From contig NZ_CP107976.1 in NCBI RefSeq assembly GCF_036099295.1, forward strand, positions 8,556,001 to 8,620,000: DNA of 64,000 nucleotides, read 5' to 3'. The notes under the pieces are model-generated. The model made no database searches. It had not been told where the DNA came from and saw only the letters and a program-made list of their open reading frames with translations. Numbering within the stretch: the stretch's first letter is position 1; every line of letters begins with the position of its first letter. A program made the position numbers and the translations under genes. This document shows, one piece after another, positions 1-8,079 of the stretch. This DNA comes from Streptomyces sp. NBC_00358. Its GTDB lineage: Bacteria; Actinomycetota; Actinomycetes; Streptomycetales; Streptomycetaceae.

Positions 1-824
1 CCACCGCCGCCGTCCTCTCCGTGGCCACCGGAGCGCCCGCCTCGGCCGCCGACACCTGGAACGAGGTGGGCTCGGACCGCGCCGACCCGCTGACCGAGAG
101 CCAGGGTCTGACCTCCGTCGAGGTCCCGGCCGGCAGCCCCAACCACTACACGGGCCTCGGCACGATCCCCACCGGTGTGAGCAGCCGCGGCTGGAACCAC
201 GTCGGCGACCCGGACGCCTCCTACAACGGCTACTACGTCGAGCCCTATCAGAGCGACTCCGGCAGTTCGAAGATGTTCCGCGTGCAGGCGCCGGGCGGAG
301 CCTGGTCGGAGTACGTCCACGCGCTGAGCCCCGGAGAGGCGCTGAACAACTCCTTCGTCACCATCGCGCCGAGCGGCACCTGGATGGTGTCCGGCGAGTA
401 CGGCACGATGAACCGGCTCCTGGTGTTCCCGACCCCCGGCGTCAACCCGGCCACCTCGCCCTCCGCCAACCTTCCGCAGGCGTCCACCATCAACCTCGAC
501 CACGCCGTACGCGACGTACAGGGCTGCGACTTCGTCACGGCGACCCAGCTCCTGTGCTCGTCCGACGACCCCGCGGGCACGCTCTTCGGCATGACCAAGC
601 CGCTGCTCCAGATCGACCTGTCCGGCGAACCGAACGGCACGGCCGACGTCTCCGGACACGTCACCGCGCTGCGCCAGCTCCCGCTGCGCAGCTCCTGCTC
701 GGGGACCTTCGAGGCGGAGGGCATCGACTACGACCGCCGCACCGCGACCCTGCGCGTGATCGTGGTGTCACCTGGCTTCTGCGTGCTGACCGACAGCAAG
801 ACCTATCGCTTTGCCAAGAGTTGA
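1..824 (+). CDS. Secreted protein of unknown function, 5' end outside window
   Basis: The reading frame is open from base 3, so the start lies upstream of the window. The first visible residues are Ala/Val-rich and run into an APASAA-type signal peptidase site near base 50, so the protein is exported. The mature part of about 250 residues is rich in Gly, Ser, Thr and aromatic residues, has no membrane segment, and has four Cys in the second half (in QGCDF, LLCSS, SSCSG and GFCVL) that could form two disulfides. The succession of short strands, such as GTWMVSGEYG, looks like a beta-propeller or other all-beta extracellular fold, but I recognise no family. A hairpin follows the stop. Secretion is well supported; function is unknown. 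Confidence 0.75.
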   Translation, partial: TAAVLSVATGAPASAADTWNEVGSDRADPLTESQGLTSVEVPAGSPNHYTGLGTIPTGVSSRGWNHVGDPDASYNGYYVEPYQSDSGSSKMFRVQAPGGAWSEYVHALSPGEALNNSFVTIAPSGTWMVSGEYGTMNRLLVFPTPGVNPATSPSANLPQASTINLDHAVRDVQGCDFVTATQLLCSSDDPAGTLFGMTKPLLQIDLSGEPNGTADVSGHVTALRQLPLRSSCSGTFEAEGIDYDRRTATLRVIVVSPGFCVLTDSKTYRFAKS

Positions 825-846
825 GTTCACACTGCCTGTAGGGCCT

Positions 847-896
847 GGGCGCGTACCCCGACGAGGGGCTTTCGACCGACGGCGGCGTACGCGCCC
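847..896 (+). terminator. Possible terminator hairpin
   Basis: A perfect 10-bp inverted repeat (GGGCGCGTAC at 847-856, GTACGCGCCC at 887-896) encloses a 30-nt loop holding a smaller CCCC/GGGG hairpin. It begins 22 nt after the secreted-protein stop. There is no T-tract, which is usual in Streptomyces. Confidence 0.4.
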
Positions 897-952
897 GAAA
901 GGGCTGGGGCTAAGGTCAGAGGCAGATTCAGAGTGATGGGGGGTGGCCGGCT

Positions 953-1204
953 GTGGTGGAGGACGAAGCCGTGATCGGCTGCACGGGGGAACTGCTCATC
1001 GGCACCCGGGGATCCGCCGGACCCGGCGAGATCCTGGTGCGAGTGAGAGGCGGATCCGAGACCTTCCACGCCTGGTCTCGGGAGCCCCTGCCCAAGGGGG
1101 CTACCGTGCTCGTGATCGAGTCCAGGGGATGCCGTGAGGTCGACGTCATCGCGTGGGCCGATCCGCTGGACGCGCTGGACGGCGACGCCGTCGGCGCCGG
1201 TTGA
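953..1204 (+). CDS. NfeD-like OB-fold protein, partner of the flotillin-like protein
   Basis: The 83-residue product has the beta-rich pattern of the C-terminal NfeD domain: a start such as GCTGELLIGTRGSAGPGEILVR, a PKGATVLVIES strand and an acidic tail. NfeD proteins are genetically tied to SPFH/flotillin proteins and help organise membrane microdomains. Here the domain stands alone; the membrane helices and the ClpP-like part of longer NfeD proteins are absent, so it must be soluble or held by its partner. The GTG start at 953 follows a GTG-rich stretch with a weak Shine-Dalgarno (GGGGGTGG). The stop is 11 nt before the flotillin start, so the two are co-transcribed. The family call rests on fold pattern plus context. 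Confidence 0.7.
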   Translation: MVEDEAVIGCTGELLIGTRGSAGPGEILVRVRGGSETFHAWSREPLPKGATVLVIESRGCREVDVIAWADPLDALDGDAVGAG

Positions 1205-1215
1205 GAAGGAGAAAC

Positions 1216-2403
1216 ATGTTCGGTTATCGCGTTCCCGCTCCCGATGAGGCGATGTTGATCTCGGGTGGCAGGCGGGGACTGGGGGGCGCGCCGTTCCGAG
1301 TGGTGACGGGGCACGGCAAGTTCGTGCTGCCCGTCTTCCGTAAGACCCGCTTTCTGACCCTGTCCATGTGCGAGGCGGAGGTCACCGAGACCTGCGTCAC
1401 CAAGCAGGGCATCTCGCTGCACGTCCGCGCCGTGATCGCGTTCAAGGTCGGCAACGACACCGAGAGCATCATCAACGCGGGGCAGCGGTTCCTGTCCGAC
1501 CAGGACCAGATGTCGGTCCTGACGGGCCGGATCTTCGCGGGCCATCTGCGCTCCATCATCGGTTCGATGACGGTCGAGGAGATCGTCACCGAGCGGCAGA
1601 AGCTCGCCGCCGAGGTCCTCGACACCTCGAAGCTGGAGATGGCGAAGATCGGCCTGATCGTCGACTCGCTCCAGATCCAGTCGATCGACGACGGCGACAC
1701 CGGCTACATCGACGCGATGTCCGCGCCCCACAAGGCGGCCATCCAGCGTCAGGCCCAGATCGCCCAGGCGCAGGCCACGCAGGCCTCCGTCGAGGCGCAG
1801 CAGGTGGCGGCGCGCAACCAGGCCGAGTACGCCCGGCAGACGGCCATCGTGCAGGCGGAGTACTCGGCCGAGGTGGACCGGGCGCAGGCCCAGGCCGCCC
1901 AGGCGGGCCCGCTCGCCCAGGCCCACGCCCAGCAGGAGGTCCTCGCGGCGCAGACCGAACTCGCGCAGCGCGCGGCCCAGTTGCGCCAGCAGCAGCTGGT
2001 CGCCGAGATCGTCAGGCCCGCCGAGGCGGAGGCCGAGCGGATCAAGGTGCTCGCCATCGCCGATGCCGAGCGTATGAAGATCCAGGCCGAGGCTGCCGCG
2101 TCGCACGACCGGGTCGCGCTCGACCGGATGCTGATCGACCAGCTCCCGCTCATCGTCAAGGAAGCGGCCGGCGGTCTCGCCGGCGCGAACGTCAACGTCC
2201 TCAACGGCGCCGACGGCCTCGGCGAGATAGCGGCCGGTCTGGTCGCCCAGGGTCTGACCATCCTCGACTCGGTCCGCCAGAACCTGGGCGGGCAGAACTC
2301 CGAGAACCGTCCCGCGAAGGCGGTCGCCCCGCTCGAACTCCAGGGGTACAGCCGTACGCCCGTCGACGGGGACGAGCCGGAGAGCGCTTCGTTGGCCAAC
2401 TGA
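1216..2403 (+). CDS. SPFH/band 7 domain flotillin-like protein
   Basis: A 395-residue protein with an SPFH domain at about residues 20-190 (strand FVLPVFRKTRFLTLSM, then VTKQGISLHVRAVIAFKVG), followed by a long Ala/Gln/Glu-rich coiled coil at about 190-310 typical of flotillins. Flotillins oligomerise on the inner face of the membrane and scaffold lipid microdomains; in Bacillus the pair with an NfeD protein reacts to membrane stress. The ATG at 1216 is chosen because AGAAGGAGA sits just upstream; starts further 5' would add an Arg-rich shadow of the NfeD-like gene. There is no clear N-terminal membrane helix, so attachment is probably by a hairpin or the partner. A strong hairpin terminator follows. 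Confidence 0.88.
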   Translation: MFGYRVPAPDEAMLISGGRRGLGGAPFRVVTGHGKFVLPVFRKTRFLTLSMCEAEVTETCVTKQGISLHVRAVIAFKVGNDTESIINAGQRFLSDQDQMSVLTGRIFAGHLRSIIGSMTVEEIVTERQKLAAEVLDTSKLEMAKIGLIVDSLQIQSIDDGDTGYIDAMSAPHKAAIQRQAQIAQAQATQASVEAQQVAARNQAEYARQTAIVQAEYSAEVDRAQAQAAQAGPLAQAHAQQEVLAAQTELAQRAAQLRQQQLVAEIVRPAEAEAERIKVLAIADAERMKIQAEAAASHDRVALDRMLIDQLPLIVKEAAGGLAGANVNVLNGADGLGEIAAGLVAQGLTILDSVRQNLGGQNSENRPAKAVAPLELQGYSRTPVDGDEPESASLAN

Positions 2404-2422
2404 CCCGAAGTCCCGGGTCCCC

Positions 2423-2454
2423 GCGTCCGCCGTCCCTTCCGGGGCGGCGGACGC
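2423..2454 (+). terminator. Terminator hairpin after the flotillin gene
   Basis: A 14-bp stem (GCGTCCGCCGTCCC with GGGGCGGCGGACGC, one G-T pair) closes a 4-nt TTCC loop and is followed by CGCTGTTTCC. It starts 20 nt after the stop, as expected for a factor-independent terminator. Confidence 0.65.
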
Positions 2455-2577
2455 CGCTGTTTCCGACGGCACTGGAGCACCAGGGACCGCGTTCGCATCA
2501 ACAGGCCCGGATGTCCCTCAAGTCCCTTACACTCTGCCCCAGTTGATCGTTTGACGCGGCCGCCCCAGGAGGAGCGC

Positions 2578-4047
2578 ATGCCCCGGACACCCTCGCGACG
2601 TACCGCACTGCAGGGCCTCGCCGCCGCCGGCGCCGCGGTCGTCGGGTTCGATCCCTTCACCAGGAGCTGGGCGGCCACGACCACCACCGGCCGGCCCCTC
2701 GCCGGCCTCCCGGCGCTGGACGGCAGCGTGCACACCGACGACGCCTCGCTCACGGCGGACGCCGACGACTTCGGCCACATCGTCCACCGGCGCCCCGTCG
2801 CGGTGCTGCGGCCCGGCTCGGTCCGCGACATCGTCGCGATGGTCCGCTTCTGCAACAAGCACGGGGTGTCCGTCGCCCCGCGCGGCCAGGGCCACGCCAC
2901 ACAGGGGCAGGCGCAGGTCGACGGCGGCCTGGTCATCGAGACCACACCGCTCGCCTCCATCGGCCCGGTCGGGCCCGGGAGCACGACGGTCACCGTCGGC
3001 GCGGGCGCCAGGTGGAGCGAGGTCGCCAAGGCCACCCTGGCCCACGGACTCACCCCGCCCACCTTCACCGACTACCTCGAACTCTCCGTCGGCGGCACCC
3101 TGTCGGTCGGCGGCATCGGCGGCCAGACCCACCAGCAGGGCGCCCAGGCCGACAACGTGCGGGAACTCCAGGTCGTCACCGGCGCGGGCGACCTCGTCCG
3201 CTGCTCCCCGACCCGCCATCGCGACCTGTTCCTCGCGGTGCTCGCCGGACTCGGCCAGTGCGCGATCATCGTCGGCGCCACCCTGCGCCTGGTCCCCGCG
3301 CCCGAGACCGTACGCCACTACCTGCTTCCGTACGACGACCTGCGCACCTTCCTCGACGACCAGCGGCTGCTCGTCCAGGAGGGCCGTTTCGACTATGTCG
3401 AGGGCCAGGTGACCGCCGACGCCGGCGGGGCGTTCAACGGCTATGTCCTCGAAGCCGTCGCCTACGGGCCGCCGGCCGGTCCCGCCCCGGACGACACCAC
3501 GCTGCTGCGCGGACTGCGGCACGACCCCGCCGGCGTCCAGACGAGCGACCTCGGCTACTACGACTTCCTCGACCGGCTCGCGGCAGGAGTCGCCGCCCTC
3601 AAGGAAGCGGGCCTGTGGGCCTTCGCCCACCCCTGGCTCAACCTGCTGCTGCCGGGCCGTTCGGCGGAGACCCTGGCCGCGTCCCTGCTGGAGGACCTCA
3701 CCCCCGACGACCTCGGCCCCGGTGTCGTCCTGCTGTACCCGGTGCTGCGCGAGAGCCTGCACACCCCGCTGCTGCGCACTCCCGACGACGAGGTCTCCTA
3801 CCTGCTGGCCGTCCTGCGTACGACCCCGCCCGACGACACCGCGACCGTCGACCGTCTCCTGGCCGCCAACCGCGCCGCCTACGACACCGTGCACGCGGCG
3901 GGCGGCACCCACTACCCGGTCGGCTCGGTCCCCTTCGACGCGGCGGACTGGCGCGAGCACTTCGGCCCCGTCTACCGACGGCTGGCCACCGCCCGGCACA
4001 CCTACGACCCGCGAGGAATCCTGGTCCCGGGGCAGGGCATCTTCTGA
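2578..4047 (+). CDS. Tat-exported FAD-dependent oxidase, cytokinin dehydrogenase-like
   Basis: The 489-residue flavoprotein starts with a Tat signal (SRRTALQGL, residues 6-14). The FAD-binding PP-loop contains RGQGHATQGQAQVDGGLVI, with His106 in the position that carries covalent FAD in the vanillyl-alcohol-oxidase/berberine-bridge superfamily. The GHxxxGQ spacing and the C-terminal YDPRGILVPGQGIF closely match plant and bacterial cytokinin oxidases/dehydrogenases, which oxidatively remove the N6 side chain of cytokinins. The ATG at 2578 has GGAGGAG 5 nt upstream, better than an alternative 27 nt earlier. It ends 34 nt before a convergent dioxygenase gene. The substrate is not proven; other alcohols or amines are possible, but export argues for an extracellular one. 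Confidence 0.82.
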   Translation: MPRTPSRRTALQGLAAAGAAVVGFDPFTRSWAATTTTGRPLAGLPALDGSVHTDDASLTADADDFGHIVHRRPVAVLRPGSVRDIVAMVRFCNKHGVSVAPRGQGHATQGQAQVDGGLVIETTPLASIGPVGPGSTTVTVGAGARWSEVAKATLAHGLTPPTFTDYLELSVGGTLSVGGIGGQTHQQGAQADNVRELQVVTGAGDLVRCSPTRHRDLFLAVLAGLGQCAIIVGATLRLVPAPETVRHYLLPYDDLRTFLDDQRLLVQEGRFDYVEGQVTADAGGAFNGYVLEAVAYGPPAGPAPDDTTLLRGLRHDPAGVQTSDLGYYDFLDRLAAGVAALKEAGLWAFAHPWLNLLLPGRSAETLAASLLEDLTPDDLGPGVVLLYPVLRESLHTPLLRTPDDEVSYLLAVLRTTPPDDTATVDRLLAANRAAYDTVHAAGGTHYPVGSVPFDAADWREHFGPVYRRLATARHTYDPRGILVPGQGIF

Positions 4048-4081
4048 CGCCCGCCGCTCCCGCCGTAGGGCCCGCCCGTGC

Positions 4082-5029
4082 TCACCAGCGGCCGGGCTCG
4101 CTGCCCACGATCGCCGCCGACGGCTTCCCGTCCACCCCCTCCGGGACATCACCGGCCAGCATCACCCGGTGCATGACCCGGGGGTGGTCGAGGTGGGAGG
4201 TGTCGCTCGGTGCCAGATGGATGGTGGCCCGGTTGTCCCAGAAGGCCACGCTGCCCGGCTCCCACCGGAACCGGACCGTGTACTCGGGGCGGGTCGCCTG
4301 TTCCAGCAGCATCTCCAGCAGCGCCCGGCTCTCCGGCCGGGAAACTCCGATGATCTGCTCGACGTAGTAGCCGTTGACGAACAGCACCCGCTCGCCCGTC
4401 TCCGGGTGCACCCGCACCAGTGGGTGGTCGGTGGCGATCTGACGGTCCAGCAGACGACGGACGTACGCGTCGTCGCCCGGCCGGGTCTGGTACCCGACTC
4501 CCAGCCGGTGCTCGGCGCGCAGACCGTCGGCGAAGGCGCGCACGGGAGCCGAGAGACCCGCGTACGCGGCGGCCAGGTTCGACCAGGTCGTGTCACCCCC
4601 GTACGGCGGCACGGTCTCGGCGCGCAGAATCGTCGCGGCCGGGGGATCGACCCGGGCGCCGTGGTCGCAGTGCCACCCGCGCAGCAGCGAGTGGCGCCGC
4701 CGGCGCAGCCACTCCTCGTGGTCCATGCCGTACCGCCCGCCCAGTTCGAGACGGTCGGCCGTCGTCTCGACCTCGGGGAAGTCCTCGGGTGACGCGCTGC
4801 CCCTGGACGGGAGGCGGACCGGTGTCCCGAACCGGCGCGCGAAGGCGACATGCGAGGCGTGGTCGAGCCGCTGGCCGCGGAAGAACACCACCTTCCAGCG
4901 CAGTACCGCCGCCCGGACCGCGGCGACGGTCTCGTCCGTCAGCGGCTCCGCCAGGTCCACTCCCGTGATCTCGGCGCCGATGTGTCCGGCCGCCGGTTTC
5001 ACTTCGAGCGGTGTGACCTGGTCCGTCAT
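4082..5029 (-). CDS. TauD/TfdA family Fe(II)/2-oxoglutarate dioxygenase
   Basis: A 315-residue enzyme that should couple 2-oxoglutarate decarboxylation to hydroxylation of a small acid, as taurine or alpha-ketoglutarate-sulfonate dioxygenases do. The iron facial triad is visible: His120 and Asp122 (GWHCDHG) and His271 (DNRATIHLAPSD); Arg284/Arg288 in HPRVMHRVM should bind 2-oxoglutarate. The N-terminal LEVKPAAGHIGAEITGVDL and VVFFRGQ are family hallmarks. The ATG at 5029 is preceded by GGAGG; extending further upstream adds Arg/Pro-rich sequence unlike the family. Convergent with the FAD oxidase. The substrate is unknown (taurine, alkylsulfonate, alkylsulfate or phenoxyacetate-like). Confidence 0.9.
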   Translation of the reverse strand: MTDQVTPLEVKPAAGHIGAEITGVDLAEPLTDETVAAVRAAVLRWKVVFFRGQRLDHASHVAFARRFGTPVRLPSRGSASPEDFPEVETTADRLELGGRYGMDHEEWLRRRRHSLLRGWHCDHGARVDPPAATILRAETVPPYGGDTTWSNLAAAYAGLSAPVRAFADGLRAEHRLGVGYQTRPGDDAYVRRLLDRQIATDHPLVRVHPETGERVLFVNGYYVEQIIGVSRPESRALLEMLLEQATRPEYTVRFRWEPGSVAFWDNRATIHLAPSDTSHLDHPRVMHRVMLAGDVPEGVDGKPSAAIVGSEPGRW

Positions 5030-5334
5030 GGGGCCTCCGTGGATCGCGCTGTCGGTTGCTCGGGTCCAGCATGACCGCCGGACCGGGCACCCGACAGGCC
5101 GCCTCACGGCCGCGCGGGGCCGCGCGCCGCGCGAGGACGGCGGACGCCGCGCACGGGAGGCGTGCCGCGCGCACGGGGTGTGTCCGGAGTCGCCCACTTT
5201 GCCGTGCCGCACTCCCTGTCGACGGGCGCGGACGGTGCCGAGAATGTTGAGAGGTGAACGGGGCCCGTCCTCCATCCGCATAGGGGCGGGGCCCGTTCAC
5301 CTCGGCGCGGCCCGGACGACCGGGCCTGGACGCC
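5030..5334. other. Intergenic region with a hairpin
   Basis: This 305-nt region is the upstream region of the dioxygenase gene and the downstream region of the peroxiredoxin gene. Apart from the hairpin at 5251-5303 I see no gene or clear promoter. Confidence 0.5.
5251..5303 (-). terminator. Hairpin downstream of the peroxiredoxin gene
   Basis: GAGGTGAACGGG (5251-5262) pairs with CCCGTTCACCTC (5292-5303) as a perfect 12-bp stem, and G/C tracts inside could extend it. It lies 32 nt past the peroxiredoxin stop in the direction of transcription. Confidence 0.5.
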
Positions 5335-5802
5335 TCAGTCCTTGTGTTCGCGCAGCGCGGCGAGAGCCCGGTCGGCGTGGGCGCTCATGCGCAGTTCGCT
5401 GCGGACCACCTCCAGGACGGTGCGGTCCCGCGCGATGACGAAGGTGACCCGCTTCGTCGGTGCCAGGCTGAAGCCGCGCTTCACCCCGAACCGCTCCCGT
5501 ACGGTGCCGTCGACGTCGGAGAGCAGCGGGAAGCCGAGCGTATGGCGGTCGGCGAACTCCTGCTGCCGGTCGACCGCGTCACCGCTGATCCCGACCGGCC
5601 GCGCACCGGCGGACGTGAACTCGGTGGCCAGATCGCGGAAGTGGCAGGCCTCCGCCGTGCAGCCGGCGGTGAGGGCGGCGGGATAGAAGAACAGCACCAC
5701 CGGACCGTCCGTCAGCAGCTCGGACAGGCTCCGCTGCGCACCGGTCTCGTCCGGCAGCGTGAAGTCCTCGACCTGGTCGCCCACGTTCACCTGAGATGTC
5801 AT
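5335..5802 (-). CDS. Thiol peroxidase, BCP/PrxQ-type peroxiredoxin
   Basis: The 155-residue protein is a full AhpC/TSA-fold peroxiredoxin. The active site FFYPAALTAGCTAEACHFRD has the peroxidatic Cys48 and a resolving Cys53 five residues later, the arrangement of the PrxQ/BCP group that reduces hydroperoxides with thioredoxin as electron donor. VGDQVEDFTLPDETG opens the domain and PLLSDVDGTVRERFGV is the usual later motif. The start at 5802 overlaps the DoxX-like gene stop by 4 nt (ATGA), so the two are translationally coupled with DoxX first. Cytosolic peroxide defence is the likely role. Confidence 0.92.
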   Translation of the reverse strand: MTSQVNVGDQVEDFTLPDETGAQRSLSELLTDGPVVLFFYPAALTAGCTAEACHFRDLATEFTSAGARPVGISGDAVDRQQEFADRHTLGFPLLSDVDGTVRERFGVKRGFSLAPTKRVTFVIARDRTVLEVVRSELRMSAHADRALAALREHKD

Positions 5803-6179
5803 GACTGTCCCTTTCCGGAACGAGCGATTCCACGGGCCCACAGGACGAGCGGCACCTGGAGCGGGAGCCGCGCCAGCGCCGCCGCCCTGAGCGGCGCCGG
5901 GCGGTGACGCCAGTCCACGGCCATCTGGACATTGGCGGGGAAGACCCCGACGAAGAACGCGGCGGTGGCCAGCGCGGCCGTCCGGCGCGTGCGAGGCAGT
6001 GCCACTCCGGCCGCCAGGGCGAGTTCGGCGACCCCGCTCGCGTACGTCCAGGTACGCGGCGATCCCGGGAGCGCGCGCGGGATGGTGGCGTCGAACTGTC
6101 GTGGTACCGCGAAGTGGGCGACGCCCGCGGTGGCCAGCAGGCCTGCGAGCAGCAAGGGCGAACGTTCGGACCGTGGCAC
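5799..6179 (-). CDS. DoxX-like small membrane protein
   Basis: A 126-residue protein with about four hydrophobic helices (for example LLLAGLLATAGVAHFAV, VAELALAAGVAL, AALATAAFFVGVFPANVQMAV). GVAHF near the N-terminus and FPANVQMAVDWRH are typical of the DoxX-like/YphA family. Members sit in the cytoplasmic membrane; in mycobacteria a DoxX protein works with superoxide dismutase and a thiosulfate sulfurtransferase in redox control, but the function here is unproven. Coupling to a peroxiredoxin supports an oxidative-stress role. The ATG at 6179 is followed directly by a plausible basic N-terminus (PRSERS). Confidence 0.82.
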   Translation of the reverse strand: MPRSERSPLLLAGLLATAGVAHFAVPRQFDATIPRALPGSPRTWTYASGVAELALAAGVALPRTRRTAALATAAFFVGVFPANVQMAVDWRHRPAPLRAAALARLPLQVPLVLWARGIARSGKGQS

Positions 6180-6542
6180 GGTTCCTCCTCCGGGGGCCTG
6201 CCGCGGATATTACTGGAGGGTAAGTGCCTGTGGTACGGGTGGGGCACGCCGATCGCGTGGTGTCCGGGGGCCCGGACGGTGGCTGCCGGGGAACCGGATG
6301 CCCGCACCGGGAGAAGACGCCCCGGATCCGCCCGGCGCCCGCGCCCGGATCGGGCTCGGTCCGTGCCGGCACGGCAGACCGACGAATCGGGTCGCCTGCG
6401 GGCCGGTGGCCGGGGGTGGATGACCGTCCGTACCCTCGCCGGCGATGTCGTCATCTCGAACCTGCGGGCCGGGGGCAAGCGCATCACGGCGGTGGTGCCT
6501 CTCGCGCCCGACACGCGCAACTGAGCGCGCGGGGCCGGGACT
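6180..6542. other. Gene-poor stretch upstream of the DoxX/peroxiredoxin operon
   Basis: The 363 nt hold the promoter region of the minus-strand DoxX gene. A 34-codon frame at 6420-6524 has no recognisable similarity and only a GGGGTGG upstream, so I do not call it. Nothing else stands out. Confidence 0.4.
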
Positions 6543-6977
6543 TCAGGCCGTCAGGGCATCCCGGGCGAGGATTTCCCGGTTCAGGGCGGCCCGGGTCAGG
6601 GAAACCCGCGGCGCGCTCGCGGCCGGTGCGGCGGCCCGTGCCGCGGCCTGGACCGGATACGTGGTCTTCGCGGGGTCGACCAGCGGGTCGCCGAGCACGA
6701 TCCGGCCCGCCGCGTGCAGCGCGTCGCACTCGCCGGTGGACAGCGCCACATAGCAGCCTCCGCGTCCGGTCGCGGGGTCCAGCGGAAGCCAGTAGCCGTA
6801 CCTGCGGCGGCCGCTCGCGTGCACCGTGAGGCGGACGGGGAACCGCCGCTGCGTGATCAGACGCAGGACCTCGGCACCTTCGGCACCGAGCGGGGCCTGT
6901 GTGCGGGGAAGCGGCCGCAGCATCGTCACCGGCCTCCCTTCGGGGCTCGTGGCACGGCGGTGCGAGGTCGACGTCAT
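6543..6977 (-). CDS. Hypothetical protein, streptomycete type
   Basis: A 144-residue protein I do not recognise. The centre (RRRYGYWLPLDPATGRGGCY, then VALSTGECDALHAAGRIVLGDP) looks like a small compact domain with a mixed beta/alpha pattern; the N-terminal 30 residues are basic and the C-terminal 40 are Ala-rich. The ATG at 6977 lies 8 nt after an AAAGG; an internal ATG 18 codons later is possible. It is transcribed alone. An interrupted inverted repeat lies about 70 nt upstream of the start and could be an operator. Confidence 0.6.
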   Translation of the reverse strand: MTSTSHRRATSPEGRPVTMLRPLPRTQAPLGAEGAEVLRLITQRRFPVRLTVHASGRRRYGYWLPLDPATGRGGCYVALSTGECDALHAAGRIVLGDPLVDPAKTTYPVQAAARAAAPAASAPRVSLTRAALNREILARDALTA

Positions 6978-7045
6978 GTGTGTGGGGCCTTTCGACGGAC
7001 GGGACGGATCACGCACAGCCGGGGCGGTGCCGTTGGGGCTGATCA

Positions 7046-7073
7046 GCATTGTTGCGCAGGGCACTGACAATGC
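7046..7073. promoter_or_regulatory. Interrupted inverted repeat, possible operator
   Basis: GCATTGT (7046-7052) and ACAATGC (7067-7073) form a perfect 7-bp inverted repeat with a 14-nt spacer, in the more AT-rich patch upstream of the minus-strand hypothetical gene. It resembles a dimeric regulator site; no cognate regulator is evident. Confidence 0.3.
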
Positions 7074-7087
7074 GGGCAGGTTCGCGC

Positions 7088-7402
7088 TCAGCAGCGTGGC
7101 GCCGGTGCTCGGGCCGGGCCCGGTGAGCGGTGGGACCGGGCGGCGAGCCGGCCCTGGGCGAAGGGGTCCGCCGCGGGGTCGTATTCCCCGGCGTGGTCGG
7201 CCAGGGTGTCGGTGATCCGCTCCCACTCCTCCAGCTCCGCCTGTACGTAGGCGGGCGGACCGGTGGGTGAAGCGTCCTCGGCGGCCTTCCGCGCGTGTTC
7301 GAGGGCCGCCCTCGCCTCGTGGTGGTTCATGCCGGTGGCGGCGCGGCCGACCCGCTCCCACGCGGCATGCTCGCGCTCGGACGGTTCGTGTTCGGGACTC
7401 AA
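7088..7402 (-). CDS. Hypothetical acidic helical protein
   Basis: A 104-residue protein, Glu/Ala/Arg-rich and mostly helical (REHAAWERVGRAATGM, HHEARAALEHARKAAEDA, VQAELEEWERITDTLADH), with a basic disordered tail. No family is recognised. The only suitable start is a TTG at 7402, behind a purine-rich GAGGTGGAG. It stands between two other minus-strand genes without overlap. Codon use supports translation, but the evidence is modest. Confidence 0.5.
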   Translation of the reverse strand: MSPEHEPSEREHAAWERVGRAATGMNHHEARAALEHARKAAEDASPTGPPAYVQAELEEWERITDTLADHAGEYDPAADPFAQGRLAARSHRSPGPARAPAPRC

Positions 7403-7532
7403 TGCTCCACCTCGATCGTGCGACGGGACCGTTTGTCCGATCGGACCCGGGTGCCCACCGCGGGCGGAACGACACCTGTGCGTTCGGCACCCGTGCGTCC
7501 GACACCCGCCTCTCCGGAACCGGGGCGGGCGG

Positions 7533-7967
7533 TCACCAGGGCAGGAAGGCGTGGATGTCCTTGCCGTCGGGCCGCACGATCACACTCACCTGGTCGCAGA
7601 GCGCGTGGATGAGATGCCAGCCGATGCCGCCCCCGCCCTGGGAGGGGCGGAAGCGGCGTGGTGCGGGCCGGGTGGTGCTGCTGTCGCGAAGTGTCACGTG
7701 CACCCCGTCGAAGGTGGGACGCAACCGCAGCTCGAAGGGTCCGGGAGCGTACTGGACGGTGTTCGCCGCCAGTTCGGTGACCACCAGCAGGATGTCGTCC
7801 CAGTGCTCGGGCGCCGAGGGCGGTGACGTGCGCGCGAGGGCGCGCAGATAGCCGTCGGCGGCCAGCCGCGCGTCCGTCACGTCATGGAGTCGGCCGCCGA
7901 ACGCGCTGGTGAGGGCCCCGACGTCCTCGTGCGAGGGCTTCTTGTTCCGACTCGGATCGATTTCCAT
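7533..7967 (-). CDS. HATPase-fold ATP-binding protein (RsbW/SpoIIAB-like anti-sigma family)
   Basis: A 144-residue single-domain protein of the HATPase_c_2 family. The N-box is LLVVTELAANTVQYAPG; the G1 region is reduced to TLRDSSTTRPAPRR and the G2 loop is SQGGGGIGWHLIHAL. These small kinases phosphorylate STAS antagonists or bind sigma factors in partner switching; Streptomyces has dozens, most uncharacterised. The ATG at 7967 has AAGGG about 5 nt upstream. It neighbours a WhiB-like gene and precedes a stressosome operon, which supports a signalling role. The cognate antagonist cannot be told from sequence. Confidence 0.85.
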   Translation of the reverse strand: MEIDPSRNKKPSHEDVGALTSAFGGRLHDVTDARLAADGYLRALARTSPPSAPEHWDDILLVVTELAANTVQYAPGPFELRLRPTFDGVHVTLRDSSTTRPAPRRFRPSQGGGGIGWHLIHALCDQVSVIVRPDGKDIHAFLPW

Positions 7968-8079
7968 CGCGCCCTTCGTTCGGATCTCGTCAGCGGAGTG
8001 GTTCCCGCCGTGCCGCGACCCGGTCACCTGGTCCGGACCCGGCCCCCCGGCGAGGGCCCGGTGCTGCCGGCCGTCCGGC

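Noticed and set aside
928..2472. Long minus-strand frame opposite the flotillin gene
   Set aside because: It is a shadow of the coiled-coil coding region, rich in Arg/Gly/Leu with no motif and no ribosome binding site.
6420..6524. 34-codon frame with a GGGGTGG upstream
   Set aside because: No similarity, no membrane or domain character, and Streptomyces DNA gives many such short frames by chance.
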